From: Lachnospiraceae bacterium
GTDB lineage: Bacteria > Bacillota > Clostridia > Lachnospirales > Lachnospiraceae
Reading direction: 5' to 3'
DNA: 49,168 bases
Assembly (NCBI GenBank): GCA_017480445.1
Contig: JAFVAO010000008.1
Span: 1 to 49,168, forward strand
The notes below the pieces were generated by a model. It was not told where the DNA came from, made no database searches, and worked only from the letters and a program-made list of their open reading frames with translations. Shown one piece after another: positions 26,881 through 34,993 of the stretch (position 1 is its first letter; each line of letters starts with the position of its first letter). A program made the position numbers and the translations under genes.

Positions 26881-28173
26881 ATGAGAATCATTGAATTGAC
26901 CCAAGAAACCAAAACGGATCTCTTAAATAACCTGCTCAAGCGCAGCCCGAACAATTACGGGCAATTTGAGGCGACGGTAAACGAGATCATTGATCAAGTG
27001 CGTACAAACGGCGATCAGGCGCTGTTTGCCTATACTGCAAAATTTGATAAATTCAATCTGACTGCGGACAATATCAAAGTAACAAGAGCAGAGATTGACG
27101 AAGCGTATGCAGCGCTCGATCCCAAGCTGGTAGAGGTGCTCAAACATTCCGCAGAGAATATCCGTGCGTTTCATGTCAAGCAGCTGCGCAACAGCTGGTT
27201 TGACGCCAAGCCGGACGGGACAATCCTCGGTATGAAGATCACAGCGATCGAGAAATCCGGCGTGTATGTGCCCGGCGGCAAAGCGGCTTATCCCTCCAGT
27301 GTGCTGATGAACGTGATCCCGGCAAAGGTAGCCGGCGTAGAACAGATCATCATGACCACACCGCCCGGAGCAAATGGCAAGGTCAATCCCGGCACATTGG
27401 TCGCCGCGGATATCGCTGGCGCGGATGTGATCTATAAGGTCGGCGGCGCACAGGCGATCGCCGCAATGGCGTTCGGCACAGAGTCCATTCCCAAGGTGGA
27501 CAAGATCACCGGCCCCGGCAACATCTTTGTCGCATTGGCGAAAAAGGCGGTTTACGGCTATGTGAGCATCGATTCCATCGCCGGGCCCAGCGAGATCATG
27601 GTGCTTGCAGACGAGACGGCCAATCCCCGCTATGTGGCGGCGGATCTGCTTTCCCAGGCAGAGCATGACGAGCTGGCCAGCGCGATCCTGATCACAACCT
27701 CCGCAGAGCTTGCCCGGAAGGTGTCCGAGGAGGTGGATGGCTTTACCCGGAAGCTGGAGCGCAAAGAAATCATTCAGAAATCTCTGGACAATTATGGCTA
27801 TATTCTGGTGGCGGAGAATCTGCCGGATGCCATCGATGCGGTGAATGAGATCGCATCCGAGCATCTGGAGATCCTGACAAAGAATCCGTTCGATGTCATG
27901 ACCCGCGTGAAAAACGCCGGTGCGATGTTCCTCGGCGAACATTCTTCAGAGCCTTTGGGAGACTATTTTGCAGGACCGAATCATATTTTGCCCACCAACG
28001 GAACGGCCAAGTTCTTCTCGCCGGTGAATGTGGATGATTTCATCAAAAAAAGCAGCATCATCGCGTACTCAAAGGAAGCGCTTGAAAAGATCCATGCGGA
28101 GATCGAGATGTTTGCGACAAGCGAGGGACTGACCGCGCATGCAAACAGCATCAAGGTGCGGTTTGAGGAATAG
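26881..28173 (+). CDS. hisD: Histidinol dehydrogenase HisD
   Basis: The 430-residue protein matches HisD in length and blocks: SGVYVPGGKAAYPSSVLMN, VDKITGPGNIFVALAKK, DSIAGPSEIMVLADE, LLSQAEHDELASAILIT, and the late GDYFAGPNHILPTNGTAKF with catalytic Glu/His neighbours. It oxidises L-histidinol to L-histidine in two NAD-dependent steps with zinc. AGAAAGGAAT precedes the ATG. hisB follows after 15 bases, so these are one unit. Confidence 0.96.
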   Translation: MRIIELTQETKTDLLNNLLKRSPNNYGQFEATVNEIIDQVRTNGDQALFAYTAKFDKFNLTADNIKVTRAEIDEAYAALDPKLVEVLKHSAENIRAFHVKQLRNSWFDAKPDGTILGMKITAIEKSGVYVPGGKAAYPSSVLMNVIPAKVAGVEQIIMTTPPGANGKVNPGTLVAADIAGADVIYKVGGAQAIAAMAFGTESIPKVDKITGPGNIFVALAKKAVYGYVSIDSIAGPSEIMVLADETANPRYVAADLLSQAEHDELASAILITTSAELARKVSEEVDGFTRKLERKEIIQKSLDNYGYILVAENLPDAIDAVNEIASEHLEILTKNPFDVMTRVKNAGAMFLGEHSSEPLGDYFAGPNHILPTNGTAKFFSPVNVDDFIKKSSIIAYSKEALEKIHAEIEMFATSEGLTAHANSIKVRFEE

Positions 28174-28188
28174 GAAGGAGAAATGAAA

Positions 28189-28776
28189 ATGGCCAGAACA
28201 GCGAAATTAAAACGATCCACCAAGGAAACGGATATTCAGCTCGCCCTGAATCTGGACGGCAACGGCAATGCCGCCATAGACACCGGCATTGGATTCTTTG
28301 ATCATATGCTGGAAGGCTTTGCCAAGCACGGTTTTTTTGATCTGGATTGCAAGGTAAAGGGCGACCTTGAGGTGGACGGGCACCACACAGTGGAGGATAC
28401 CGGGATTGTGCTCGGCACAGCGATCAAAAACGCTGTAGGAGACAAGAAGGGAATCAAGCGCTACGGTTATTTCATCCTGCCCATGGATGATGCGCTGGCT
28501 CTTTGTGCTGTGGATCTGTGCGGAAGACCCTATTTGAATTTTGAGTGTGAATTTACCACAGAGAAGGTGGGATATCTGGATACGGAGCTGGTGCGGGAGT
28601 TTTTCTATGCGGTTTCTTATACCGCAGGCATGAATCTCCACATCAAGCTGCTTACCGGAACGAACAATCATCACATGATTGAAGCAATTTTCAAGGCATT
28701 TGCCAAGGCACTCGACATGGCAGTGAGCGCGGAACCGCGGACGACGGAAGTGCTCTCCACCAAAGGAAGTTTATAA
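28189..28776 (+). CDS. hisB: Imidazoleglycerol-phosphate dehydratase HisB
   Basis: The protein of about 195 residues is a monofunctional HisB, without the histidinol-phosphatase domain found in Enterobacteria. GIGFFDHMLEGFAKHGFFDL and DGHHTVEDTGIVLG give the first metal-ligand set; TGTNNHHMIEAIFKAFAKAL gives the second. It dehydrates imidazole glycerol phosphate with two Mn ions. Two ATGs are possible: AAGGAG is too close to 28183 but correctly placed for 28189. A GGDEF gene starts four bases after the stop. Confidence 0.96.
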   Translation: MARTAKLKRSTKETDIQLALNLDGNGNAAIDTGIGFFDHMLEGFAKHGFFDLDCKVKGDLEVDGHHTVEDTGIVLGTAIKNAVGDKKGIKRYGYFILPMDDALALCAVDLCGRPYLNFECEFTTEKVGYLDTELVREFFYAVSYTAGMNLHIKLLTGTNNHHMIEAIFKAFAKALDMAVSAEPRTTEVLSTKGSL

Positions 28777-28779
28777 GCG

Positions 28780-29850
28780 ATGAATGTTACATCAATCCTT
28801 GCAGAAATTAAAAACCTTGTGCTGTATGGCGGCACAGATGGGGTTCATTACCAAAAGATCCAGCGAAAGATCGAAAATTCTAACCGAATAACTGCCTTAT
28901 TGTTTTCCATCGTGGCATCGATATTGATTACGGCAATGCTGTGCCTTTCATATTTTCAAGAAGGCTTTGCAGGTTCCAAACCGGTCTATATCTGGGGCAT
29001 TATTTTTTCTATTATACAGATTTTCGTCGCGGTGATGTCTAAAAAGTTTTCCGCGCTGACCTATGTCTCTGTCTATCTGGCCATCTCTGTATTCCTGTTA
29101 TATGGGATTGCAATTGCCACTCTGACAAGACCGGATGAGCAGACAGTGACCTTTATGGTGATGTTAATTTTTGTACCGCTTATTTTTGTTGACAGACCGA
29201 TTCGTATGGCGCTTAGCCTTATTGCGTACATCGCGCTGTTCATTGTTTTGGCAATGCATACCAAAACCGGTTCCGTTTTGTCTGTTGATGTCACGGATGC
29301 GATTATATTCGGATTATTGTCACTGGTCTCGGAAACGGTGGTAAATCGCGTCAAGATACGTGGATATGTTCTGGAAAATCAGCTACACCTTATGAGTGAA
29401 ACGGATCAACTAACCGGTTTAAACAATCGGAATTGCTATGAGTGGCGTCTGGATGCCTATCCGTCGCTGTACAAGCAGTCCATCTGTTGTATTTATATGG
29501 ATGTCAACGGACTGCATGAATTGAACAATACCGCCGGTCATAAAGCAGGCGATGAGATGTTGCAGTATATTGCAGGAATCGTCATACACAAATTTGGTAC
29601 GACAGACAGTTATCGGGTCGGCGGTGATGAGTTTGTTGCATTTTCTCTGGACATGTCAGAAACTGATATTTTGGATAAAATTCGGGATGTACAGGAACAA
29701 ATCGGTGCCAAACAGTATCATGCGGCAATCGGCTATGCTTATGCGGATACGCCCATGGTTGATATGAATAAGCTGATTATTCAGGCTGAAACGCAAATGT
29801 ACAAAGACAAATCGGAGTATTATAAAAAGCATGACCGAAGAAGCCGTTAA
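28780..29850 (+). CDS. Membrane GGDEF-domain protein inside the his cluster
   Basis: The 356-residue protein has about six hydrophobic helices over residues 38-200, probably an integral sensor rather than a Cache domain. A C-terminal GGDEF domain (about 205-350) opens with ETDQLTGLNNRNCYEW, has GHKAGD in normal form and YRVGGDEFVAF as active site. It should be a diguanylate cyclase. LNN replaces the more usual IND in the Mg-binding stretch, so activity needs testing. The gene starts four bases after the hisB stop and lies 30 bases before hisIE, hence within the his transcript. It looks more AT-rich than the his genes, which suggests insertion into the operon. Confidence 0.85.
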   Translation: MNVTSILAEIKNLVLYGGTDGVHYQKIQRKIENSNRITALLFSIVASILITAMLCLSYFQEGFAGSKPVYIWGIIFSIIQIFVAVMSKKFSALTYVSVYLAISVFLLYGIAIATLTRPDEQTVTFMVMLIFVPLIFVDRPIRMALSLIAYIALFIVLAMHTKTGSVLSVDVTDAIIFGLLSLVSETVVNRVKIRGYVLENQLHLMSETDQLTGLNNRNCYEWRLDAYPSLYKQSICCIYMDVNGLHELNNTAGHKAGDEMLQYIAGIVIHKFGTTDSYRVGGDEFVAFSLDMSETDILDKIRDVQEQIGAKQYHAAIGYAYADTPMVDMNKLIIQAETQMYKDKSEYYKKHDRRSR

Positions 29851-29880
29851 ATCGACAAGAAATAAGTGAGGTATTCATAC

Positions 29881-31173
29881 ATGAACAAGCAAACAAAAAA
29901 ATTCGTCCCTTGTATTTATTTATATTGTACCCATGCCGTAAAAACCCTTACAGACAAAACAATTGTGGAGACTGACCCCATTCGGCTGGTGCATCTCTAC
30001 AATGAGAACAGCTCTGATGAGCTGATCGTATTTGATATGTCGGAAACAGATGCGGAGCATGAGGCAAATCTGGATGTGTTGAAGGAAATCTGCGCAGTGG
30101 CGGAGATGGACGTCATCGGTGCCGGCAATGTCAAGCGCATGGAGGATGTCAAAAAGATTCTCTATACCGGTTGCAAACGAGCGATTCTGGATTACGAAAA
30201 GGAGAGTAATATCGCCGTCACGGAGGAGGTTTCCCTGAAATTCGGCAAGGAGAAGATCTGGGTAAGCTATAATGATCCGGCTGTGCTTTCCGCCAATCAG
30301 GAGCTGCTGTCGCAATATGTCTCCGGTCTGGTACTCATGAATCCCCACAAGATTCGGGAGACCATGGAAATCAGTACCCAGCCGTTTCTCGTGCAGATTA
30401 ACCAGATTGCGCTCAATAAGCTGATTGAGGTCTTCGCCTACGAGGGCGTGAGCGGTGTGACCGGCAATACCATCAATGACAATATCGGGGATATCCTGTC
30501 CTTAAAGGATCTGTGCCTGCAGAACAACATTGATGTGGAACAGCTGAGCGCAGCCTATACCTGGGATCAGCTGAAGAAAAACAGCGATGGCATGGTACCG
30601 GTTGTCGTACAGGATTACCGCACATCGGAAGTGCTCATGGTGGCCTACATGAATGAGGAAGCCTATCGTGAAACGCTGCGCACCGGCAAAATGACCTATT
30701 ACAGCCGCAGCAGACAGGAGCTTTGGCTGAAGGGAGCGACCAGCGGCCACTTCCAGTATGTAAAAAGCCTGACGGCGGACTGTGATCTGGATACAATTCT
30801 GGCAAAGGTTTCACAGGTAGGCGCAGCCTGCCACACCGGCGCGAGAAGCTGTTTCTTCAATCAGATCGCCAAAAAGGACTACGAACAGGCGGACAATCCC
30901 CTGCAGGTATTCGAGGAGGTCTTTGATGTCATTAAAGACCGCAAGGTGCATCCCAAGGAAGGCTCCTACACCAATTACCTGTTTGACAAGGGGATTGACA
31001 AAATTCTCAAAAAGCTGGGAGAGGAAGCGACCGAGATCGTGATCGCCGCCAAGAATCCCAATCCCAATGAGATCAAGTATGAGATCAGCGATTTCCTGTA
31101 TCACATGATGGTACTCATGGCAGAGAAGGATATCACCTGGGAAGAAATCACTACTGAGTTAGCCAATCGTTAA
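29881..31173 (+). CDS. hisIE: HisIE with an N-terminal degenerate HisA/HisF-like domain
   Basis: The protein of about 430 residues holds two standard enzymes at its C-terminal half. Phosphoribosyl-AMP cyclohydrolase (about 228-325) shows DCDLD and CHTGARSCFF as zinc ligands. Phosphoribosyl-ATP pyrophosphatase (about 335-430) shows KGIDKILKKLGEEATEIVIA and EISDFLYHMMVLM. The N-terminal 215 residues are extra. They look like a worn HisA/HisF-type barrel (VIGAGNVKRMEDVKKIL resembles a phosphate-binding strand-loop) but lack the catalytic Asp blocks of HisA or HisF. AGTGAGG precedes the ATG at 29881; an earlier ATG at 29866 is unlikely. It catalyses steps 2 and 3 of histidine synthesis; the role of the barrel part is unknown. 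Confidence 0.88.
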   Translation: MNKQTKKFVPCIYLYCTHAVKTLTDKTIVETDPIRLVHLYNENSSDELIVFDMSETDAEHEANLDVLKEICAVAEMDVIGAGNVKRMEDVKKILYTGCKRAILDYEKESNIAVTEEVSLKFGKEKIWVSYNDPAVLSANQELLSQYVSGLVLMNPHKIRETMEISTQPFLVQINQIALNKLIEVFAYEGVSGVTGNTINDNIGDILSLKDLCLQNNIDVEQLSAAYTWDQLKKNSDGMVPVVVQDYRTSEVLMVAYMNEEAYRETLRTGKMTYYSRSRQELWLKGATSGHFQYVKSLTADCDLDTILAKVSQVGAACHTGARSCFFNQIAKKDYEQADNPLQVFEEVFDVIKDRKVHPKEGSYTNYLFDKGIDKILKKLGEEATEIVIAAKNPNPNEIKYEISDFLYHMMVLMAEKDITWEEITTELANR

Positions 31174-31525
31174 CATTAATATGCATGTTGGAGGCAGCAT
31201 TTACCCATTGGGTGATGCTGCTTTCATAATCTGTGGCAATCGCCTGAAAACAGGTATCTGCCGAAATCCCAAACACAGGTCGTCCGGTGACATCTGCGAA
31301 AACAAGTAGCAGATAGAGTCCCAGCGTAATCATCGCGCGCAGCGGAAAAGAAGAGGAGAGTTCCTCTGTATCCAGGGATCCGGCCTCTGCGTCATACGGT
31401 GCATCCGCCTCCGGCAGACCGTATAAGATCTGTTCTCTGCGTCTCATATCGTTTTTATCCCGCATATAGCGCGTCTGAATCTGACTGCGCAATGCCAATT
31501 TCTCCTCAACGCTTTTATTAGCCAA
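31151..31525 (-). CDS. Small single-helix protein of unknown function
   Basis: The protein of about 124 residues is read on the minus strand from TTG at 31525, with AAAGGAG seven bases upstream. Its N-terminal half is soluble and charged (LANKSVEEKLALRSQIQTR, NDMRRREQIL), with an acidic spacer, then one hydrophobic helix near residues 70-87 (MITLGLYLLLVFADV). The tail is soluble. No family is recognised. Its last 23 bases overlap the end of hisIE in the convergent direction. Upstream ATGs further right lack a binding site. Confidence 0.6.
   Translation of the reverse strand: MANKSVEEKLALRSQIQTRYMRDKNDMRRREQILYGLPEADAPYDAEAGSLDTEELSSSFPLRAMITLGLYLLLVFADVTGRPVFGISADTCFQAIATDYESSITQWVNAASNMHINVNDWLTQ
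31194..31224 (+). terminator. Possible terminator after hisIE
   Basis: Bases 31194-31200 pair with 31215-31221, and an inner ACCCA/TGGGT stem extends the hairpin to about 12 pairs with one bulge. Only TTTC follows, so termination may be weak. The hairpin lies inside the minus-strand coding region. Confidence 0.4.
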
Positions 31526-31609
31526 AAGAATGCTCCTTTCCGGTGTATAGGTGATTGCGAAACTTGGATTATATATAAGTGTCATTGGGCGACAAGTGTC
31601 ATTGTGCAC

Positions 31610-31728
31610 ATTGTATATGCCATCGCAGGCACGCTTGCGCTGCATGTGAAACGCAGCGGTACTAAGATCGCAAAGTACGCGATCTAAGTGCCGGCGTTTT
31701 CCAAGCGCCTGCTTATGGAATATACAAT
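31610..31728. repeat. Branched inverted-repeat element (possible MITE, REP-like unit or structured RNA)
   Basis: Bases 31610-31637 pair with 31702-31728: ATTGTATATGCCAT with one mismatch to its partner, then GCAGGC and GCTTG with a two-base bulge. The enclosed 64 bases hold two more hairpins. One is 31638-31643 with 31653-31658 (CGCTGC/GCAGCG). The other is 31661-31671 with 31679-31689 (ACTAAGATCGC, one mismatch). The three-branched fold is far beyond chance. No open frame crosses it. Flanking sequence is AT-rich and gene-free. Confidence 0.7.
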
Positions 31729-32015
31729 ATGCCCAATTCGGTACTTCCCAAATAGAATTTCATCATTTCCTCAAATATTCCATCAAAGAGTGATAAAATT
31801 TATACAATATCTTATGCGTAAAGCAGTAGTACATATGCTATGTTGATTCAAAATAAAATCTTATAAACATTTGTATCGCTTCGACTATTTAAGTCAATCT
31901 ATTGACCAGTGTAGTCATCATTCGTGTATTTCATTTTGCAGGTTCAGTTTATGAACCATTTCGGTCAATGTGTGCCCGCACTTGTGTATGCTTTAAGAAT
32001 CGCACCTCGCGCATC
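31729..32015. other. AT-rich gene-free stretch
   Basis: Between the structured element and the next promoter I see no open frame with a ribosome binding site, no strong hairpin and no repeat. The sequence is markedly AT-rich (for example around 31790-31880). It may hold regulatory sites I cannot recognise. Confidence 0.6.
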
Positions 32016-32044
32016 TTGCGACGGTTATTTCGGTATGGTACAAT
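32016..32044 (+). promoter_or_regulatory. Promoter for the radical SAM operon
   Basis: TTGCGA (32016-32021), a 17-base spacer and TACAAT (32039-32044) fit a sigma-A promoter. It lies about 40 bases before the ATG at 32087, and a strong GGAAGGAG precedes that start. Confidence 0.65.
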
Positions 32045-32086
32045 AGTGAGTAAGTGTGAGGGAAGTTACCGGAAGGAGTTTGTAAT

Positions 32087-33784
32087 ATGTGTGCAAGGCT
32101 TGCCCTGTCGGATGATATATTGATGAGCATAGAGAAGCCGGAGCGTTACATCGGCAATGAAGTGAATGCGGTGATAAAGGATAAATCCAAGGTACAGGTG
32201 CGCTTTGCCATGTGTTTTCCGGATGTGTATGAGATCGGCATGTCGCACTTAGGAATTCAGATCCTCTACGGGATGTTTAATGCGATGGAGGATGTGTGGT
32301 GCGAGCGTGTCTATTCTCCCTGGGTGGATCTGGATCAGATCATGCGCAGGGAACAGATCCCTTTGTTCGCACTGGAATCCCAGGAGCCAATCAAGAATTT
32401 TGACTTTCTGGGCATTACGATCCAATATGAGATGTGTTATACCAATATTCTGCAGATATTAGATCTGGCAGGAATCCCGCTGCTCGCCAAAGATCGGCGA
32501 AGGCCCTTGTCGGATGCCTCTGCGGGCGAACCCCGGGGAGGATTGGAAGGCTATCCGATCGTGATTGGCGGTGGACCATGTACCTACAATCCGGAGCCTA
32601 TCGCGGATTTTTTTGATCTGTTTTACATCGGCGAGGGCGAGACCCGCTACGCCGAGTTGATTCAGTTATACAAGGACTGCAAGGCGCGCGGGATGTCCCG
32701 GGAGGACTTTTTGCTGGCAGCCGCGAAGCTGCCTGGTATGTATGTGCCGATGTTTTATGAGACGACCTACCATCCGGACGGCACAATCGCTGCGTTTACC
32801 CCCACGCGGGAGGGCGTTCCCGCGACGATTTTGAAAGAGATCGCGATGGATGTCACGGAGATTCCGTATCCCATGAAGCCGGTGGTGCCCTTTATCAAAG
32901 TGACACAGGACCGCGTGGTATTGGAGATCCAGCGCGGCTGTATCCGCGGCTGCCGTTTCTGTCAGGCCGGGCAGCTGTATCGTCCGGTGCGGGAGCGCGA
33001 CGTGAACGTGCTGAAGGAATACGCGCTGCAGATGCTGAAGAACACCGGCTATGAGGAGTTGTCTCTAAGCTCCTTAAGCTCCAGCGATTACAGCCATCTG
33101 CCGGAACTGATCGATTTTCTGATTGCGGAATGCGGCAGACAACACACGAATATCTCACTGCCTTCTCTGCGCATAGACGCGTTTTCTCTGGATGTCATGA
33201 GCAAGGTGCAGGATATCAAGAAGTCCAGTCTGACCTTTGCACCGGAGGCCGGCAGCCAGAGACTGCGCAATGTCATCAACAAAGGGTTGACGGAAGAGGT
33301 TATTTTAAAGGGTGCTACCCTTGCTTTCGAGGGTGGCTGGTCCCGTGTAAAATTGTATTTTATGTTGGGTCTGCCGACGGAGACAGAGGAAGATATCCGT
33401 GGAATTGCGGAGCTTTCCAACAAGATTGCGTCGACCTATTTTGAGCCGGTGCCGAAGGAAAAACGCGCAAACGGCAGTGTGCAGATCGTGGCCAGCACTT
33501 CCTTTTTTGTGCCAAAGCCCTTTACACCTTTCCAATGGGCGCCGCAGTGCACCACGGAGGAATTTATCGAGAAGGCCTATCAGACCCGCAAGGCCATATC
33601 CGAGCAGCTGAACCAGAAGCGAATCAAATACAACTGGCATGAGGCGGATGCGAGTGTGATGGAGGGTGTTCTGGCCCGCGGGACAGAAGACTGTGTGAAG
33701 TCATCCGGCGTGTGTATGAAAAGGGCAGCTTTTACGATGCCTGGAGTGAATATTATCACCACGAAAGATGGCTGGAGACCATAG
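32087..33784 (+). CDS. B12-binding-type radical SAM protein (TIGR03960 family), cut short by a frameshift
   Basis: The 565 codons hold an N-terminal cobalamin-binding-like region (about 35-200, with MCFPDVYEIGMSHLGIQIL) and a radical SAM core with CIRGCRFC at about 285-292. SLPSLRIDAF and KSSLTFAPEAGSQRLR are typical of this family. Around 33680 the normal reading would continue RGDRRLCEVIRRVYEKG, but one G is missing from the run after CCCGC. The frame therefore drifts into a foreign tail of about 34 residues and stops at 33784. The true continuation is the next entry in another frame. The substrate is unknown; the family usually sits beside RNase G and ribosomal protein genes. Confidence 0.85.
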   Translation: MCARLALSDDILMSIEKPERYIGNEVNAVIKDKSKVQVRFAMCFPDVYEIGMSHLGIQILYGMFNAMEDVWCERVYSPWVDLDQIMRREQIPLFALESQEPIKNFDFLGITIQYEMCYTNILQILDLAGIPLLAKDRRRPLSDASAGEPRGGLEGYPIVIGGGPCTYNPEPIADFFDLFYIGEGETRYAELIQLYKDCKARGMSREDFLLAAAKLPGMYVPMFYETTYHPDGTIAAFTPTREGVPATILKEIAMDVTEIPYPMKPVVPFIKVTQDRVVLEIQRGCIRGCRFCQAGQLYRPVRERDVNVLKEYALQMLKNTGYEELSLSSLSSSDYSHLPELIDFLIAECGRQHTNISLPSLRIDAFSLDVMSKVQDIKKSSLTFAPEAGSQRLRNVINKGLTEEVILKGATLAFEGGWSRVKLYFMLGLPTETEEDIRGIAELSNKIASTYFEPVPKEKRANGSVQIVASTSFFVPKPFTPFQWAPQCTTEEFIEKAYQTRKAISEQLNQKRIKYNWHEADASVMEGVLARGTEDCVKSSGVCMKRAAFTMPGVNIITTKDGWRP

Positions 33785-34974
33785 AAGAATGCGGGCTTAC
33801 CGTAGCATTTTACACCAGCCGCAAACGGGAATTGGACGAGATCTTCCCTTGGGATTTTATTGAATGCGGCGTGACCAAGACCTTTTTGCTACGCGAGTGG
33901 CAAAAGGCCCGGGACGAACAAATCTCTGAGAATTGTAAGTTGAAATGCCAGGGCTGCGGCGCCGGCCGGTTTGGCGGCGGGATCTGCACAGAGCCCAAAG
34001 GGGCAGCTGTGGAGGAGTATTCCGAGGAGACATCCTCCACGCCAACGCAGACAGAACAGACATACGCAAATAGAAGCGTATGCGCAAATGACGGCACAAA
34101 CATAAATGATAACGCAAATGCGAACAGTGGCGCAGACACGAACGACAGTGCAAACACGAATGACGGCACCACCAACAACGCAGACACGAATGACAGTGCA
34201 GACGCGAACAGCGGCACAGACGCAAACAACAGCGCAACTATTACAGAGACAGCGCAGCCGCCGAAAAAAAATATCCGCCTGCGCATCAAATTCACCAAGC
34301 ATGGCGATATCCGTTTCATCGGGCATCTGGACGTCATGCGCTATTTTCAGAAAACCTTGCGTCGAGCCGGCGTAGATGTCGCCTATACCACAGGCTACAG
34401 TCCGCACCAGATCATGTCCTTTGCATCGCCGCTCGGCGTTGGCTTGGAGAGCAACGGGGAATACATGGATATCGAGGTCTATTCGCTGATCGACTGCGCG
34501 GATGTACAGGCGCGGATCAACGCAGCCTCCATCCCCGACATACAAGTGACCGATGTCCGCATCCTGCCCGAGAAGGCCGGCAACGCCATGGCAAGCGTCG
34601 CAGCAGCGGCCTATACCGTGCGCTTTGTACCGGGACGGGAACCGGCTGCCGACCTGACCGCCGCCTTGCCCGCTTATCTGGCCCAGGATACCATCCTCAT
34701 CGAAAAGGCCGGAAAGAGCGGTGTGCGGCAGGTAAATATTCGCCCGGGCATCTATGCGTGCACCTGCACAGACGGCGTCATCAACCTTCTGGTGGACGCT
34801 TCCAGCGCAGGCAACATCAAACCGATGCAGGTCATTGAAACATTGGTCGCGTTTTGCGGGGCACAGCTGCAGGAAAACGCGCTGCGCATCACCAGAGAGG
34901 AGACCTACGCCGATATCGGAACCGATTCCCGGCGGAAGCTGGTGCCGTTAAACGAAGTGGAGATTGCCAAATAA
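33712..34974 (+). CDS. C-terminal end of the radical SAM protein fused to a DUF2344 (TIGR03936) domain
   Basis: This frame starts in family sequence (YEKGSFYDAWSEYY, LPWDFIE-like IFPWDFIECGVTKTFL, CQGCGAGRFGGGIC), the expected end of the radical SAM protein before it. It then runs through a low-complexity Asn/Asp/Thr/Ala/Ser linker (about 34080-34250) into a complete radical-SAM-linked DUF2344 domain. That domain starts IRLRIKFTKHGDIRFIGHLD and includes GYSPHQIMSFASPLGVGLES. Without the frameshift, one polypeptide of about 960 residues would result. In many relatives these are two genes. Whether this part is translated alone, from a GTG near 33712, is uncertain. The RNase E/G gene follows after 19 bases. 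Confidence 0.75.
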   Translation: MYEKGSFYDAWSEYYHHERWLETIEECGLTVAFYTSRKRELDEIFPWDFIECGVTKTFLLREWQKARDEQISENCKLKCQGCGAGRFGGGICTEPKGAAVEEYSEETSSTPTQTEQTYANRSVCANDGTNINDNANANSGADTNDSANTNDGTTNNADTNDSADANSGTDANNSATITETAQPPKKNIRLRIKFTKHGDIRFIGHLDVMRYFQKTLRRAGVDVAYTTGYSPHQIMSFASPLGVGLESNGEYMDIEVYSLIDCADVQARINAASIPDIQVTDVRILPEKAGNAMASVAAAAYTVRFVPGREPAADLTAALPAYLAQDTILIEKAGKSGVRQVNIRPGIYACTCTDGVINLLVDASSAGNIKPMQVIETLVAFCGAQLQENALRITREETYADIGTDSRRKLVPLNEVEIAK

Positions 34975-34993
34975 AAGTAAGAGAGGAGCACCT

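Noticed and set aside
34075-34260. CRISPR-like array
   Set aside because: The units are short, imperfect, in frame with a coding sequence and lack constant repeats with unique spacers.
33857-34545. Cys/Val-rich minus-strand frames opposite the Asn/Asp linker
   Set aside because: They are shadows of the repeat linker on the coding strand; the composition is an artefact of the repeats.
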